Positions 26,940 to 35,780 of a DNA stretch of 64,000 nucleotides are shown here, one piece after another; the stretch's first letter is position 1; each line of letters starts with the position of its first letter. The position numbers and the translations under genes are program-made. The notes under the pieces are model-generated. The model did no database searches. It had not been told where the DNA came from and saw only the letters and a program-made list of their open reading frames with translations. This stretch comes from Pseudorhizobium xiangyangii (GTDB taxonomy: Bacteria; Pseudomonadota; Alphaproteobacteria; Rhizobiales; Rhizobiaceae). Location: contig NZ_JAJAWH010000021.1 in the NCBI RefSeq assembly GCF_020531965.1, positions 1 to 64,000 of the forward strand, written 5' to 3'.

Positions 26940-28013
26940 ATGAACGGAGTTCAGGAATTCAAACTCTCCGGCACAGCGCTGCCGACGGATGCAGGAAGTA
27001 TGCTCGACGAGATCTGCGAGCACTTCATCGAACATTCAGATGTTCATCGTGACGGAGACCTGGTGTTACTGAAGAGCGAGATCGGGATCGCTGGCATTCG
27101 TCGCCAGTCAGATCAGCTCTTGATCGAACTCACCTGCCCAACGGAAGAAGCACTTCAGCTAACCCGCAACATCATTGCCGAACATCTGTTCTACTTCGCT
27201 GGCGAGGAACCGTTCGAATTGAACTGGTCCGATCCCACTCGGCGGGCTTCTCTGCCGAACATCCATCACGTCACTGTGGTGTCTGCCGAGGACGTGACAC
27301 CGCTGATGCGACGGGTGAAATTTGCCTGTTCCGACATCACACCCTTTGTCGGCGGCGACATGCACGTTCGCCTGCTCGTCCCCCCGAAGGGCAGGCCTCC
27401 CGTCTGGCCGGGACTGCGCGAGGATGGGCGTACCGACTGGCCGGAAGGTGAGGACGAACTTCTGGTGCGCGTCTACACCATCCGCTCGGTCGACGTCGAA
27501 CGCCGGGAATTATGGATCGATTTCCTTCAGCACCCGGCACCCGGCGTCCACACTCCAGGAGCTGATTTTGCCAGGGATACGCAACCCGGAGAGAAGGTGG
27601 CGCTTCTCGGACCGGGAGGCGGCGACCATCCACTGGCAAAGTCCATTCTTCTGGCCGGAGACGAGAGTGCCCTTCCCGCCATTGCGCGCATTGCGGCCCA
27701 AGTACCAGTGGGCACCCGAATGCAAGCGATCATCGAGGTCCTTGATGAGGCCGAAGAACAGGCTCTTCCATCCGCCGGTTCGCTCGAAATTCGCTGGCTG
27801 CACCGAAAGAACTATCCAGCCGGGGCGAAGGGCGCTTTGGTTGAAGCCATCAAGAATGCGATAACCTCAGTCGACAGCGAAACCTTCGTCTGGGTCGCCT
27901 GTGAAAAGGAGGACGTGCGTTCCATCCGCTCCTTCCTGAAGACGCGCGGGCATGAGCGGAAGCGGATGTACGCCGCCTGGTATTGGGAACACGAGGGCAC
28001 CCAGCTCACGTAA
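26940..28013 (+). CDS. Siderophore-interacting FAD/NAD(P)H ferric reductase with N-terminal DUF2218 domain
   Basis: 357 residues. The first 100 are a DUF2218 domain (LDEICEHFIEHSDVHRDGDLVLL and TCPTEEALQLTRNIIAEHLFYFAGEEPFELNW). The rest is a ViuB-like siderophore-interacting protein: VTPLMRRVKFACSDI, the FAD-binding VRVYTIRSVD (the R-x-Y-T/S motif), and the NAD(P)H side with LLAGDESALPAIARIAAQVP and a C-terminal WYWEHEG. SIPs reduce imported ferric siderophores to free Fe(II). GGAGGAG precedes the ATG at 26940. It ends the iron operon, 55 bases after the ATPase gene. Confidence 0.9.
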   Translation: MNGVQEFKLSGTALPTDAGSMLDEICEHFIEHSDVHRDGDLVLLKSEIGIAGIRRQSDQLLIELTCPTEEALQLTRNIIAEHLFYFAGEEPFELNWSDPTRRASLPNIHHVTVVSAEDVTPLMRRVKFACSDITPFVGGDMHVRLLVPPKGRPPVWPGLREDGRTDWPEGEDELLVRVYTIRSVDVERRELWIDFLQHPAPGVHTPGADFARDTQPGEKVALLGPGGGDHPLAKSILLAGDESALPAIARIAAQVPVGTRMQAIIEVLDEAEEQALPSAGSLEIRWLHRKNYPAGAKGALVEAIKNAITSVDSETFVWVACEKEDVRSIRSFLKTRGHERKRMYAAWYWEHEGTQLT

Positions 28014-28199
28014 AGGTTAGCCCTCCGATCCGATATGGACGGTGATCACAGCAATCTGTCCTGATTGACGCCGGCCAAGCGTACTTGGCCCGCGTCCTAG
28101 CCCATAGGACAGGCGAGCTGCCGTGCAAGTGAGCGGCGCGGGCTTTTGACGCGTCAACGAACTCGCGTAACCTTTTAAGTTCCCGTGCGTTAAGCCGGC

Positions 28200-29018
28200 A
28201 TGACGCATTCTCTGATTGAGCCACCGCCCCGGATCGAAGCCCTCTGGACAATCCAACGTGGCGCCTCACCCGTCGTCTCCACCGCAATTCACGAAGGACA
28301 TCTTGTTCGCCCAGAACTGCTGGAATTATATGCGCTTTCATCCGACGAACGGCTTCGCGAAGAAGATCCTTTCACGGAATTTACAACGCGCGATGTTCCC
28401 AACCGGATCGTTTTTCATCGGTCACGGTTCGAAGTCGACATCAACCGGGCGCGCGACGGTGCGATATACCTCACGCCCGAGCAAGCCTGGGGTCTGAACG
28501 TCTGGAAAGATCGGCTGTCATCGCATCACGCCGAGACCTCCCTTCAGGTCCATGACGACTATTACGATATGCTGGACGCCTTTTTGAAGGGTATCGAGCA
28601 CCGATATGGCCGGTTCATCGTGCTTGATGTACACAGCTATAATCATCGCCGGGCGGGACCTTCAGCCGCGCCGACGGAGCAGGCCAAGGCGCCGGACATC
28701 AATATCGGCACGTCCTCCATGGATCGCGCCCGCTGGTCTTACGTTCTTGACGCCTTCATCAATCATCTTCGATCTTTTGAAATCAACGGACAACCACTCG
28801 ACGTTCAGGAGAACGTCGCCTTCCAAGGCAAGGGTGAACAGACCCGTTTCATCCATGAACGCTTCCCGGCTTCCGGCTGCGCCATTGCTGTCGAATTCAA
28901 GAAGTTCTTCATGGACGAGTGGACGGGCGAGCCGGACCTCGGGATCCTCAAAAAGCTTCGGGGAATCGTCGCCTCCTCGGTTCCCGTGCTGGAGCGAGCA
29001 TTGGAGGCAGGCCGATGA
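28200..29018 (+). CDS. N-formylglutamate amidohydrolase-family protein
   Basis: 272 residues of the N-formylglutamate amidohydrolase/DUF family PF05013. Visible marks are STAIHEGHLVRPEL near residue 28, RFEVDINRARDGAIY near 80, FIVLDVHSYNHRR near 139 with likely zinc-binding His, and the C-terminal AVEFKKFFMDE containing the expected Glu. Known members deformylate N-formyl-L-glutamate in the histidine pathway, but no hut gene is nearby. Instead it overlaps by four bases with a QEGLA-type metallopeptidase and is two genes from an ATP-grasp ligase, so it probably acts on a different glutamyl or acylated substrate. Confidence 0.82.
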   Translation: MTHSLIEPPPRIEALWTIQRGASPVVSTAIHEGHLVRPELLELYALSSDERLREEDPFTEFTTRDVPNRIVFHRSRFEVDINRARDGAIYLTPEQAWGLNVWKDRLSSHHAETSLQVHDDYYDMLDAFLKGIEHRYGRFIVLDVHSYNHRRAGPSAAPTEQAKAPDINIGTSSMDRARWSYVLDAFINHLRSFEINGQPLDVQENVAFQGKGEQTRFIHERFPASGCAIAVEFKKFFMDEWTGEPDLGILKKLRGIVASSVPVLERALEAGR

Positions 29019-30916
29019 CCAAAACACAGCCGGTCAGCCAGCAGGACGAAGAGGATTGGCTGGATGACCTCTCGGCGTGTGTCCGGGAGGGAAAGTCCAT
29101 ACGCCGCGAGCTGCCCGACGGCGGACGCCTGCATATTGACCGGCCCCTGCCGTTCCTGTGCGTTCACATTGCGAAGGATGGGGCCGAGCCGACCGCTCGC
29201 GACATTGCTCAGGCCAACGCCTCATACCTGGTCGCACCTCAGGTGGATACCGCAATTGCCGTGATCAATGCCATCGCCAGCATTCTGGAGGAGCGCTTCG
29301 GCGCCTTCATGCTCTTTGACATCGGCGAGCTATCACAGGACAGGTTTCTCACCGCGGATGCTCCTTTTCTGCCACCATTCGACGTATCGATCTGGTCGAG
29401 CGCCGACGCGATTGCAGCGGCCGACGCGTTCTCGACAGCGGTCAGAGACAGTGAGGCGCGCTTTCGCACACCGCGCGTTGAAAAGACAGATGCTGCTCCC
29501 TCCAGCGGTGACAAGCAGCTTGCCAGAGAGCTCGGCTGCTCGGCACTGGCGGTGAGATTTGCGCCTGTCTATCGGCAACCCGGATCCGACGAGATATATC
29601 CGGAGCTGCGAGATCAGCTCGTAGCCATGCTCGTCGATGCGGGCCTGCAGGCTTTCTCCTCGTTCATCGAGATGCATCAGATTTTCCGTCTGACGACACA
29701 CAGAGCGTTGGGTCGCAAGGCATTTGTCGATGCGGTCTCCAAAGTGGACCGCAGTATCGACGATATCGCGTCGACATTCGATTTTCTGCTGGCGGTCACG
29801 CCGATCAACGCAGAGGCCGCGTTTGAAGCCTTCAGGAGCGGTGCCGCCAAGGAGCATCCGATCTTTCTTTATCGCCCGCTCGCGTTGCAGGTTGAAGCTG
29901 TCAAACGAAAGCTGTTCTCGATCTCCTTCGACCATCTTGAAGACCCCGTCCTGTACCAACTCTATCGCGAGAAGCAGCAGGAGCTCGATCTGCAGCTATC
30001 GCTGCTATCCTCACGTCAGGGTTCCAAATTCGTCGAGTTTAGCCGGGCACTCTATGGACCTGTCGAGCCGGCACTTCTCCGCGAGGCCAAGACGATCCTC
30101 GGCACGTTGGTCGATAGTGAACCAGGTGGTGATAAGGATAAGGATACGGGTGCGGAAGACAGGATTGCCGACTGCTTTCTGGTTGAACACCGCGCCAGGG
30201 CGATGATTGCCGCCTATCATCGACAACTAGAGGATTTCGAGGTCTCGATCGAGCTCCGTGACGACCTGCCCTCCGGCCTGTTGGTGTCCGGCCATCGTCT
30301 GCTGATAGCCCGCAGCACGCTCATGGATGTGCACCGTATTGAACCTCTTCTTTCGCATGAAATCGGGGTTCATCTTCTCACCTATTTCAATGGCTCCGCC
30401 CAAGGATTGCGGCTTTTCCGCTCGGGCCTTGCCGGCTACGAGGGAATGCAGGAAGGGATTGCCGTCTTCGCCGAATACCTCGCGGGCGGAATGACGCCCG
30501 AGCGGCTTAAGCTGATTGCCGGACGTGTGGTCGGCTGCGCCTCTATGCTGGACGGCGCGACATTTGCCGAGACCTACGCGACGATGGTCGACGACTATGA
30601 TTTCTCGGAACCGGCTGCCTTCAATCTGGTGCTGCGGCTTTACCGCGGCGGAGGTCTTGCCAAAGACGCCATCTATCTGCGTGGCCTGCTCGCCCTTCTG
30701 GATCACCTGGAGAAAGGCGGCGCCCTGGAGCCCTTCTGGATGGGGAAGATTTCCGCATCACATTTCAGTGTCATGCAGGAACTTGCTGACCGAGGGCTTC
30801 TTCGCCGCCCAGCAGTCCAACCCATGTTTCTCGATACCGCAGAAGGACGCCAGCGGCTTGAGCGGGCCAGAAGCGGCATGCGTCCACTTGATATGATTCA
30901 ACGACAGGAGTTTTGA
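29015..30916 (+). CDS. QEGLA-motif (DUF1704) metallopeptidase-like protein
   Basis: 633 residues. Its C-terminal half matches the DUF1704 'flavohemoglobin expression-modulating QEGLA motif' family. The HExxxH zinc motif is HEIGVH at residues 448-453, and the name-giving motif is QEGI at 479-482, whose Glu480 is the likely third ligand. Eukaryotic members of this superfamily (MATCAP) are tyrosine carboxypeptidases that trim the tubulin C-terminus. The first 200 residues are a separate unassigned region with an ESD-like LHIDRPLPFLCVHI start. ATGA overlaps couple it to the amidohydrolase gene, and the ATP-grasp gene starts on the base after its stop. The substrate is unknown. Confidence 0.8.
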   Translation: MTKTQPVSQQDEEDWLDDLSACVREGKSIRRELPDGGRLHIDRPLPFLCVHIAKDGAEPTARDIAQANASYLVAPQVDTAIAVINAIASILEERFGAFMLFDIGELSQDRFLTADAPFLPPFDVSIWSSADAIAAADAFSTAVRDSEARFRTPRVEKTDAAPSSGDKQLARELGCSALAVRFAPVYRQPGSDEIYPELRDQLVAMLVDAGLQAFSSFIEMHQIFRLTTHRALGRKAFVDAVSKVDRSIDDIASTFDFLLAVTPINAEAAFEAFRSGAAKEHPIFLYRPLALQVEAVKRKLFSISFDHLEDPVLYQLYREKQQELDLQLSLLSSRQGSKFVEFSRALYGPVEPALLREAKTILGTLVDSEPGGDKDKDTGAEDRIADCFLVEHRARAMIAAYHRQLEDFEVSIELRDDLPSGLLVSGHRLLIARSTLMDVHRIEPLLSHEIGVHLLTYFNGSAQGLRLFRSGLAGYEGMQEGIAVFAEYLAGGMTPERLKLIAGRVVGCASMLDGATFAETYATMVDDYDFSEPAAFNLVLRLYRGGGLAKDAIYLRGLLALLDHLEKGGALEPFWMGKISASHFSVMQELADRGLLRRPAVQPMFLDTAEGRQRLERARSGMRPLDMIQRQEF

Positions 30917-31963
30917 ATGCGAATTGCCTTTTTTGTGAACTCGATCGAGGGCGAAGCTGGGACTTACACGACGACCTCCCTGGCAATCGCCGCTATGGCT
31001 CGTGGCCATGAGGTCTGTTACGTGACCCCTGGAGACTTCGTCCTGCGGCCGGACAACAGCCTGTTGATACGCGCGACAACATCCAAGAGCTCAAAACCTA
31101 GAAAAGCGGACGCATTCATCTCTGCACTACAAGGCGACCAGGCGGATATCCAGACCATCGATATCAGCGAAGTCGATGTGCTCTTCCTCCGAAACGACCC
31201 TTCCGAAGACGCCGACGAGAGGCCATGGGCGGCGCATGCCGGCGCCATCTTTGGGCGATTGGCCGCAGAGCGCGGCGTTCTCACAGTGAACGACCCCGAT
31301 GGGTTGGCGCGCGCACAGAACAAGCTCTATTTTCAGGGTTTTCCAGAAGCGGTGCGCCCCGTCACATTGATCTCAAAAAGCATCGAGGAAATTCGCGCCT
31401 TCATCGACGAACAGAAGCAGGGCGTCATCCTCAAGCCCTTACAGGGATCAGGTGGCAGAAACGTATTCAAGATTGCCTCGAGCAAGGAAGCCAACCTTAA
31501 CCAGATCTTCGAGGCGGTCAGCGGTGAAGGCTATCTGATTGCACAAGGCTATCTGCCGGACGCTACCGCGGGAGACATTCGGCTCTTCCTGATGAATGGC
31601 AGGCCCCTGCAACGCGACGGTGCCTACGCCGCCTTCCGGCGCGTGCCGGCGAAGGGCGAAGTACGCTCCAACATGAACGCTGCGGGCACTGCGGCGGCCG
31701 TCGAAATCACACCCAAGATCCTCGCGGTTGCCGATATGGTTCGGCCAAAACTGATCGAAGACGGCATGTTTCTGGTCGGACTCGACATCGTCGGCGACAA
31801 AGTCCTCGAAATCAATGTGTTCACGCCCGGAGGCCTACCCAATATAGCCGAACTCCACGGTGTCGACCTGGCCCCCGATGTCATCGCGGCACTGGAACAG
31901 AAGGTAGAAATGCAAAAGAACTACGCGGGCCAGCTCTCAAATCGGACGTTGGCGACGCTGTAG
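30917..31963 (+). CDS. Glutathione synthetase-like ATP-grasp ligase
   Basis: 348 residues with a prokaryotic GshB-like layout. The N-terminal subdomain begins MRIAFFVNSIEGEAG and includes VLFLRNDPSEDADERPW; the ATP-grasp domain has GVILKPLQGSGGRNVFKI, the Met/Asp region ATAGDIRLFLMNGRPL and the metal-binding LEINVFTPGGLPNI. ATP-grasp enzymes join a carboxylate to an amine through an acyl phosphate. True GshB joins Gly to gamma-glutamylcysteine and usually sits with other genes. Here the direct contact with an HExxxH peptidase and an N-formylglutamate amidohydrolase suggests amino-acid addition to a peptide or protein tail. No gshA is present. Confidence 0.82.
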   Translation: MRIAFFVNSIEGEAGTYTTTSLAIAAMARGHEVCYVTPGDFVLRPDNSLLIRATTSKSSKPRKADAFISALQGDQADIQTIDISEVDVLFLRNDPSEDADERPWAAHAGAIFGRLAAERGVLTVNDPDGLARAQNKLYFQGFPEAVRPVTLISKSIEEIRAFIDEQKQGVILKPLQGSGGRNVFKIASSKEANLNQIFEAVSGEGYLIAQGYLPDATAGDIRLFLMNGRPLQRDGAYAAFRRVPAKGEVRSNMNAAGTAAAVEITPKILAVADMVRPKLIEDGMFLVGLDIVGDKVLEINVFTPGGLPNIAELHGVDLAPDVIAALEQKVEMQKNYAGQLSNRTLATL

Positions 31964-32081
31964 GCGAGGAAAGCTGATCAGGCATCCGGAAGCTCTGGAA
32001 TAGACGCTGAACATTGCGGGCGCCAGGCGCCGCTTGGGCAGTTGGTCGGGCCGTCACACCGGAAACTGCCGTAGGCTCGCC

Positions 32082-32237
32082 GTTGCATCAGGTGCCGGCC
32101 TCGATCCCCACATTACGGAGAGAGCTATCCGCTACAAGGCCGAGCGGATTGCGCAGGCCTGTAACGCTCCAATTGACCATGTCGAGCAGGTTATCGAACG
32201 CAGCGTGTTGACGCTGGACAACGTCGTGGCGAACTGA
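32082..32237 (+). pseudogene. kdpC: C-terminal relic of kdpC
   Basis: In the frame starting at 32082 the translation reads VASGAGLDPHITERAIRYK and then AERIAQACNAPIDHVEQVIE. This resembles the end of KdpC, where the S-G-S-G-L-D-P-H motif is followed by a helix of the form (Q/K)xxRVAxARG. The stop lies at 32235-32237, and kdpD begins 64 bases later, as expected in a kdpFABC-DE operon. About 150 N-terminal residues of KdpC and all of kdpFAB are missing; the DNA just upstream is the ATP-grasp gene. It has no plausible start or binding site and is best seen as a deletion scar. Confidence 0.7.
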
Positions 32238-32300
32238 GAGGTACGAAGCAGTGTCGGTGGCCCATGGTGATGCGCTGCCGATATCGGAGGGTCAGGATCG

Positions 32301-35000
32301 GTGGTCAACGATATGCACAGTGGCAAAGAACGTCGCCCGTCACCTGAAGCACTGCTTGAGCGAGCGGACCGGGAGGCACGCGGCAAGCTCAAAATTTTCC
32401 TCGGCGCAGCTCCAGGCGTGGGGAAAACATACGAAATGCTGTTGTCGGCGAGGGCAATGCAGGCCGACGGTGTCGATGTTGTCGTCGGTGTCATCGAAAC
32501 GCATGGCCGGCCGGAAACCGAAGCGTTGATACAAGGCCTTGAGATCGTTCCGCGTCGGTCCACTGATTACAAGGGACAGGTCCTTGACGAGATGGACCTG
32601 GACGCCCTCATCGAGCGCCGTCCCGCTTTGGCGCTCGTTGATGAACTCGCGCATACCAATGCCCCCGGTAGCCGGCATCCGAAGCGCTATCTGGACGCGC
32701 TTGAACTTCTCGCCCAAGGCATAGACGTCTATACGACGCTTAACATTCAACACGTCGAAAGCCTCAACGACGTTGTGGCGCAAATCACGCGCATTCGGGT
32801 CAAGGAGACCGTCCCTGACTCTGTTATTGATCGGGCCGACGATATTGAGATCGTCGACATCACGCCACAAGATCTGATCAGGCGATTGCAGGACGGTAAG
32901 GTCTACGTCCCCAGGACAGCGCAGCGCGCGATCGAGAACTACTTTTCTGCGGGAAATCTCACGGCGTTGCGAGAGCTGGCCTTGCGTCGTACCGCGCAAC
33001 GGGTCGACGAACAGCTTTTAAATCACATGCAGGCACACGCGATCTCCGGGCCTTGGGCAGCGGGCGAGCGTATCCTTGTATGTCTTGATCATGGAAGAAA
33101 TGGTGCAGCACTGGTCCGCTACGCCCGCCGGCAGGCTGATCGGCTTCGCGCCCCGTGGGCGGCCCTGCATTTGGAGGCCGCTTCAGCAGCCAACCTGCCG
33201 GAGAAAGACAAGGACCGACTAGCCGCGTGCATGCGGCTGGCGGAGCAATTGGGGGCAGACACCGTAACGCTCCCGGCTTCCAGCATTGCGCGCGAGATCA
33301 TCGCTTACGCAAATGCCAACAACTTCAATCACCTCATCATCGGAAAGTCGAACAAGCCCCGATGGCGCGAGGTCTGGGAAGGGTCGATCACGCACGATCT
33401 TATCCGGCACTCCGGAACGATCAGTATTCACGTCATGTCGGGCGGTGAGGAGGAAATTGTCTCACCCGGTGTTCGCTCAGCCACGCCACGCAAACGTCCC
33501 GGATTCAAGCACTACATTGCGAGTACTGTCTTCATGTCCTTGGCTGTGGCCATAGGCGCCCTTCTCGACAGAACGCTCGATGTTCGCAACCTCGCCTTGG
33601 TGTTCCTGATGGGTGTCATGGCGTCTGCCGTAAAGGGCGGCCTTGGTCCCGGCCTATATGCCTCTCTCTTCGGTGCGGTTACCTTCAGCTTCTTCTTCCT
33701 CGAGCCACGCTACACGCTTTCGGTGCGGGACCCCGAAAGCGTCATCGCTCTTCTCTTTTTTCTGGGGACGGCACTCATTGCCAGTAATCTGACAGCGGCT
33801 GTGCAGCGTCAGGCCACAGCGGCACGGCAGCGTGCCCGCACGGCAGAAGACCTCTACCTCTTCTCGAAGAAGCTAGCCGGAACCGGCACCCTCGACGATG
33901 TTCTCTGGGCCACCGCGTATCAGATCGCGTCCATGCTCAAGTTGCGGGTCGTCATCCTTCTTCAGGAAGACGGAACACTCAGCGTCAGGGCCGGCTATCC
34001 GCCGGACGACACTCTGGTGGACGCCGATATTGCTGCCGCCAAATGGGCATGGGAGCACAATCGGCCCGCCGGCCGAGCGGCCGACACCCTGCCCGGAGCC
34101 AAGCGGCTTTATCTGCCGTTGAGAACAGGACGTGGCGCAATCGGAGTGGTTGGTCTCGACAATGACAAGCAGGGTCCCTTGCTAACCCCTGAGCAGCAAC
34201 GGCTATTCGATGCGCTGTCGGACCAGGCGGCGCTCGCGATCGAGCGTATCCATCTCGTGGCGGATGTGGACAACGCCAAGCTTGCCGCTGAAACTGACCG
34301 TTTGAGGACCGCGCTGCTGACGTCCATCTCCCATGACCTCAAGACGCCCCTGGCGGGAATTCTGGGGTCCGCCGGAACGTTGAAGGATTTTTGGGGAAAG
34401 TTGTCCGAAACGTCACGAGAGGATTTGCTGTCGACAGTCATTGAGGAATCCGAGCGTCTAAACCGTTTCATCGGCAACCTCCTGGATATGACGCGAATAG
34501 GTGCCGGAGCGTTGGAACCGAACTATGCGCTTCACTACCTCGGAGACATCGTGGGGTCGGCGCTCGCCCGCGCCACCAAGATCACCGGCGCTCACAAGAT
34601 TGAAGTGGCGATAACGCCCGACCTGCCCATGCTTCGAATCGATCCGGTATTGTTCGAGCAAGCCGTCTTTAACCTTCTGGACAATGCCGCGAAATATTCG
34701 CCAGAGGGCTCCAGGATCGAAATCAGGGGGTGGGCTGACGATACCGGTATCGTCCTGCGTATCCTTGACGAAGGCCCGGGGATACCACCGGGAGACGCGG
34801 AGCGGATATTCGACAGCTTCTATCGCGTCAGGAAAATCGATTACGTGACGGCGGGGACCGGCCTCGGCCTGTCGATCTGCCGAGGCTTCATTGAAGCAAT
34901 GGGTGGCCGCATCCTTGCAGAGAACCGGCCGGATCGACCCGGAGCGATGTTCACCATCACGCTGCCGAAAACGAATTCACCTCAAGGAAACCCAGAATGA
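32301..35000 (+). CDS. kdpD: Osmosensitive K+ channel sensor histidine kinase KdpD
   Basis: 899 residues, full length. The cytoplasmic N-terminal KdpD domain has Walker A GAAPGVGKTYEML and ALVDELAHTNAPGSRHPKRY; a Usp-like domain follows (ILVCLDHGRNGAALVRYARR); then four membrane helices of the DUF4118 region near 400-500, a GAF domain, the H-box SISHDLKTPL with His678, and a HATPase domain with NAAKYSPEGS, DEGPGIPPGD and GTGLGLSIC. It senses K+ limitation or turgor and phosphorylates KdpE. Start is GTG at 32301 after GGAGGG; ATG at 32313 is an alternative. The kdpFABC pump genes it normally controls are absent here. Confidence 0.95.
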   Translation: MVNDMHSGKERRPSPEALLERADREARGKLKIFLGAAPGVGKTYEMLLSARAMQADGVDVVVGVIETHGRPETEALIQGLEIVPRRSTDYKGQVLDEMDLDALIERRPALALVDELAHTNAPGSRHPKRYLDALELLAQGIDVYTTLNIQHVESLNDVVAQITRIRVKETVPDSVIDRADDIEIVDITPQDLIRRLQDGKVYVPRTAQRAIENYFSAGNLTALRELALRRTAQRVDEQLLNHMQAHAISGPWAAGERILVCLDHGRNGAALVRYARRQADRLRAPWAALHLEAASAANLPEKDKDRLAACMRLAEQLGADTVTLPASSIAREIIAYANANNFNHLIIGKSNKPRWREVWEGSITHDLIRHSGTISIHVMSGGEEEIVSPGVRSATPRKRPGFKHYIASTVFMSLAVAIGALLDRTLDVRNLALVFLMGVMASAVKGGLGPGLYASLFGAVTFSFFFLEPRYTLSVRDPESVIALLFFLGTALIASNLTAAVQRQATAARQRARTAEDLYLFSKKLAGTGTLDDVLWATAYQIASMLKLRVVILLQEDGTLSVRAGYPPDDTLVDADIAAAKWAWEHNRPAGRAADTLPGAKRLYLPLRTGRGAIGVVGLDNDKQGPLLTPEQQRLFDALSDQAALAIERIHLVADVDNAKLAAETDRLRTALLTSISHDLKTPLAGILGSAGTLKDFWGKLSETSREDLLSTVIEESERLNRFIGNLLDMTRIGAGALEPNYALHYLGDIVGSALARATKITGAHKIEVAITPDLPMLRIDPVLFEQAVFNLLDNAAKYSPEGSRIEIRGWADDTGIVLRILDEGPGIPPGDAERIFDSFYRVRKIDYVTAGTGLGLSICRGFIEAMGGRILAENRPDRPGAMFTITLPKTNSPQGNPE

Positions 35001-35689
35001 GCCAGGCAGCTGTGAAAATACTCGTTGTCGATGACGAACCTCCGATCCGCAAGCTTCTGGACGTCGGCCTTTCTTCACAGGACTTTGTGGTGGTCGGCGC
35101 ATCGAATGCCAAGGTAGCCATGCAAATGCTTGCCGTGGAGAACCCCGATCTCATTTTGCTCGACCTCGGACTGCCGGATATGAACGGGCATGAGTTGTTG
35201 GCCAAATGGCGCGCCGAGGGTACTTCCGTACCGATCGTCATTCTCTCCAGTCGCACAGACGAGGCAGGCATAGTCAAAGCGCTGGAACTGGGTGCGGATG
35301 ACTACATGACGAAGCCGTTCGGGATGAATGAGCTGGTCGCACGCATTCGCGTCGCTCTTCGTCATCGCCTCCAGACACAAGGTGAAAAGCCTATTTTTCA
35401 GACCGGAGAGCTGCTCGTTGATCTTGTCAGACGGATCGTCAAGATCAAGGGAGAGGAAATAAAACTCACTCCCAAGGAGTACGACATCCTGAGACTGCTC
35501 GTTCAACACTCTGGGCGGGTGCTAACCCATCGCTTTCTGCTGGACAACGTTTGGGGAGAAATCACCGATGTCCAGTATCTGAGAGTATACGTCCGTCAGT
35601 TGAGGCAAAAGATCGAGGAAAGCCCAGACCTTCCCCGTTATATCCTCACGGAGACCGGCGTCGGATACCGGCTGGCCGAGGCGGACTGA
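34997..35689 (+). CDS. kdpE: OmpR-family response regulator KdpE
   Basis: 230 residues. The receiver has D12-D13, phospho-acceptor D56 in LILLDLGLPD and the conserved Lys in DDYMTKPFG. The winged-helix effector shows IKLTPKEYDILRLLVQHSGRVLTHRFLLDNVWG and LRVYVRQLRQKIE followed by ETGVGYRL. Its ATG overlaps the kdpD stop by four bases. KdpE activates kdpFABC; since that operon is reduced to a kdpC scrap here, it must act on a copy elsewhere, on other genes, or on none. Confidence 0.95.
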   Translation: MSQAAVKILVVDDEPPIRKLLDVGLSSQDFVVVGASNAKVAMQMLAVENPDLILLDLGLPDMNGHELLAKWRAEGTSVPIVILSSRTDEAGIVKALELGADDYMTKPFGMNELVARIRVALRHRLQTQGEKPIFQTGELLVDLVRRIVKIKGEEIKLTPKEYDILRLLVQHSGRVLTHRFLLDNVWGEITDVQYLRVYVRQLRQKIEESPDLPRYILTETGVGYRLAEAD

Positions 35690-35780
35690 CGCAACCGCCT
35701 GACTTTCTTCGGAGCTGGCGCTGGCTGGCGTTTTCTCGGCCCGATCAGCGACGCCAAGCGCTCGGGAGTTCGCTTCAGGC

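Noticed and set aside
28006-28341. 111-residue minus-strand frame between SIP and amidohydrolase genes
   Set aside because: It overlaps the 5' end of the amidohydrolase gene, has no ribosome binding site and no recognisable sequence.
30917-31963. True glutathione synthetase GshB
   Set aside because: The fold agrees, but the neighbours differ from gsh loci and no gshA is near, so I keep the general ATP-grasp name.
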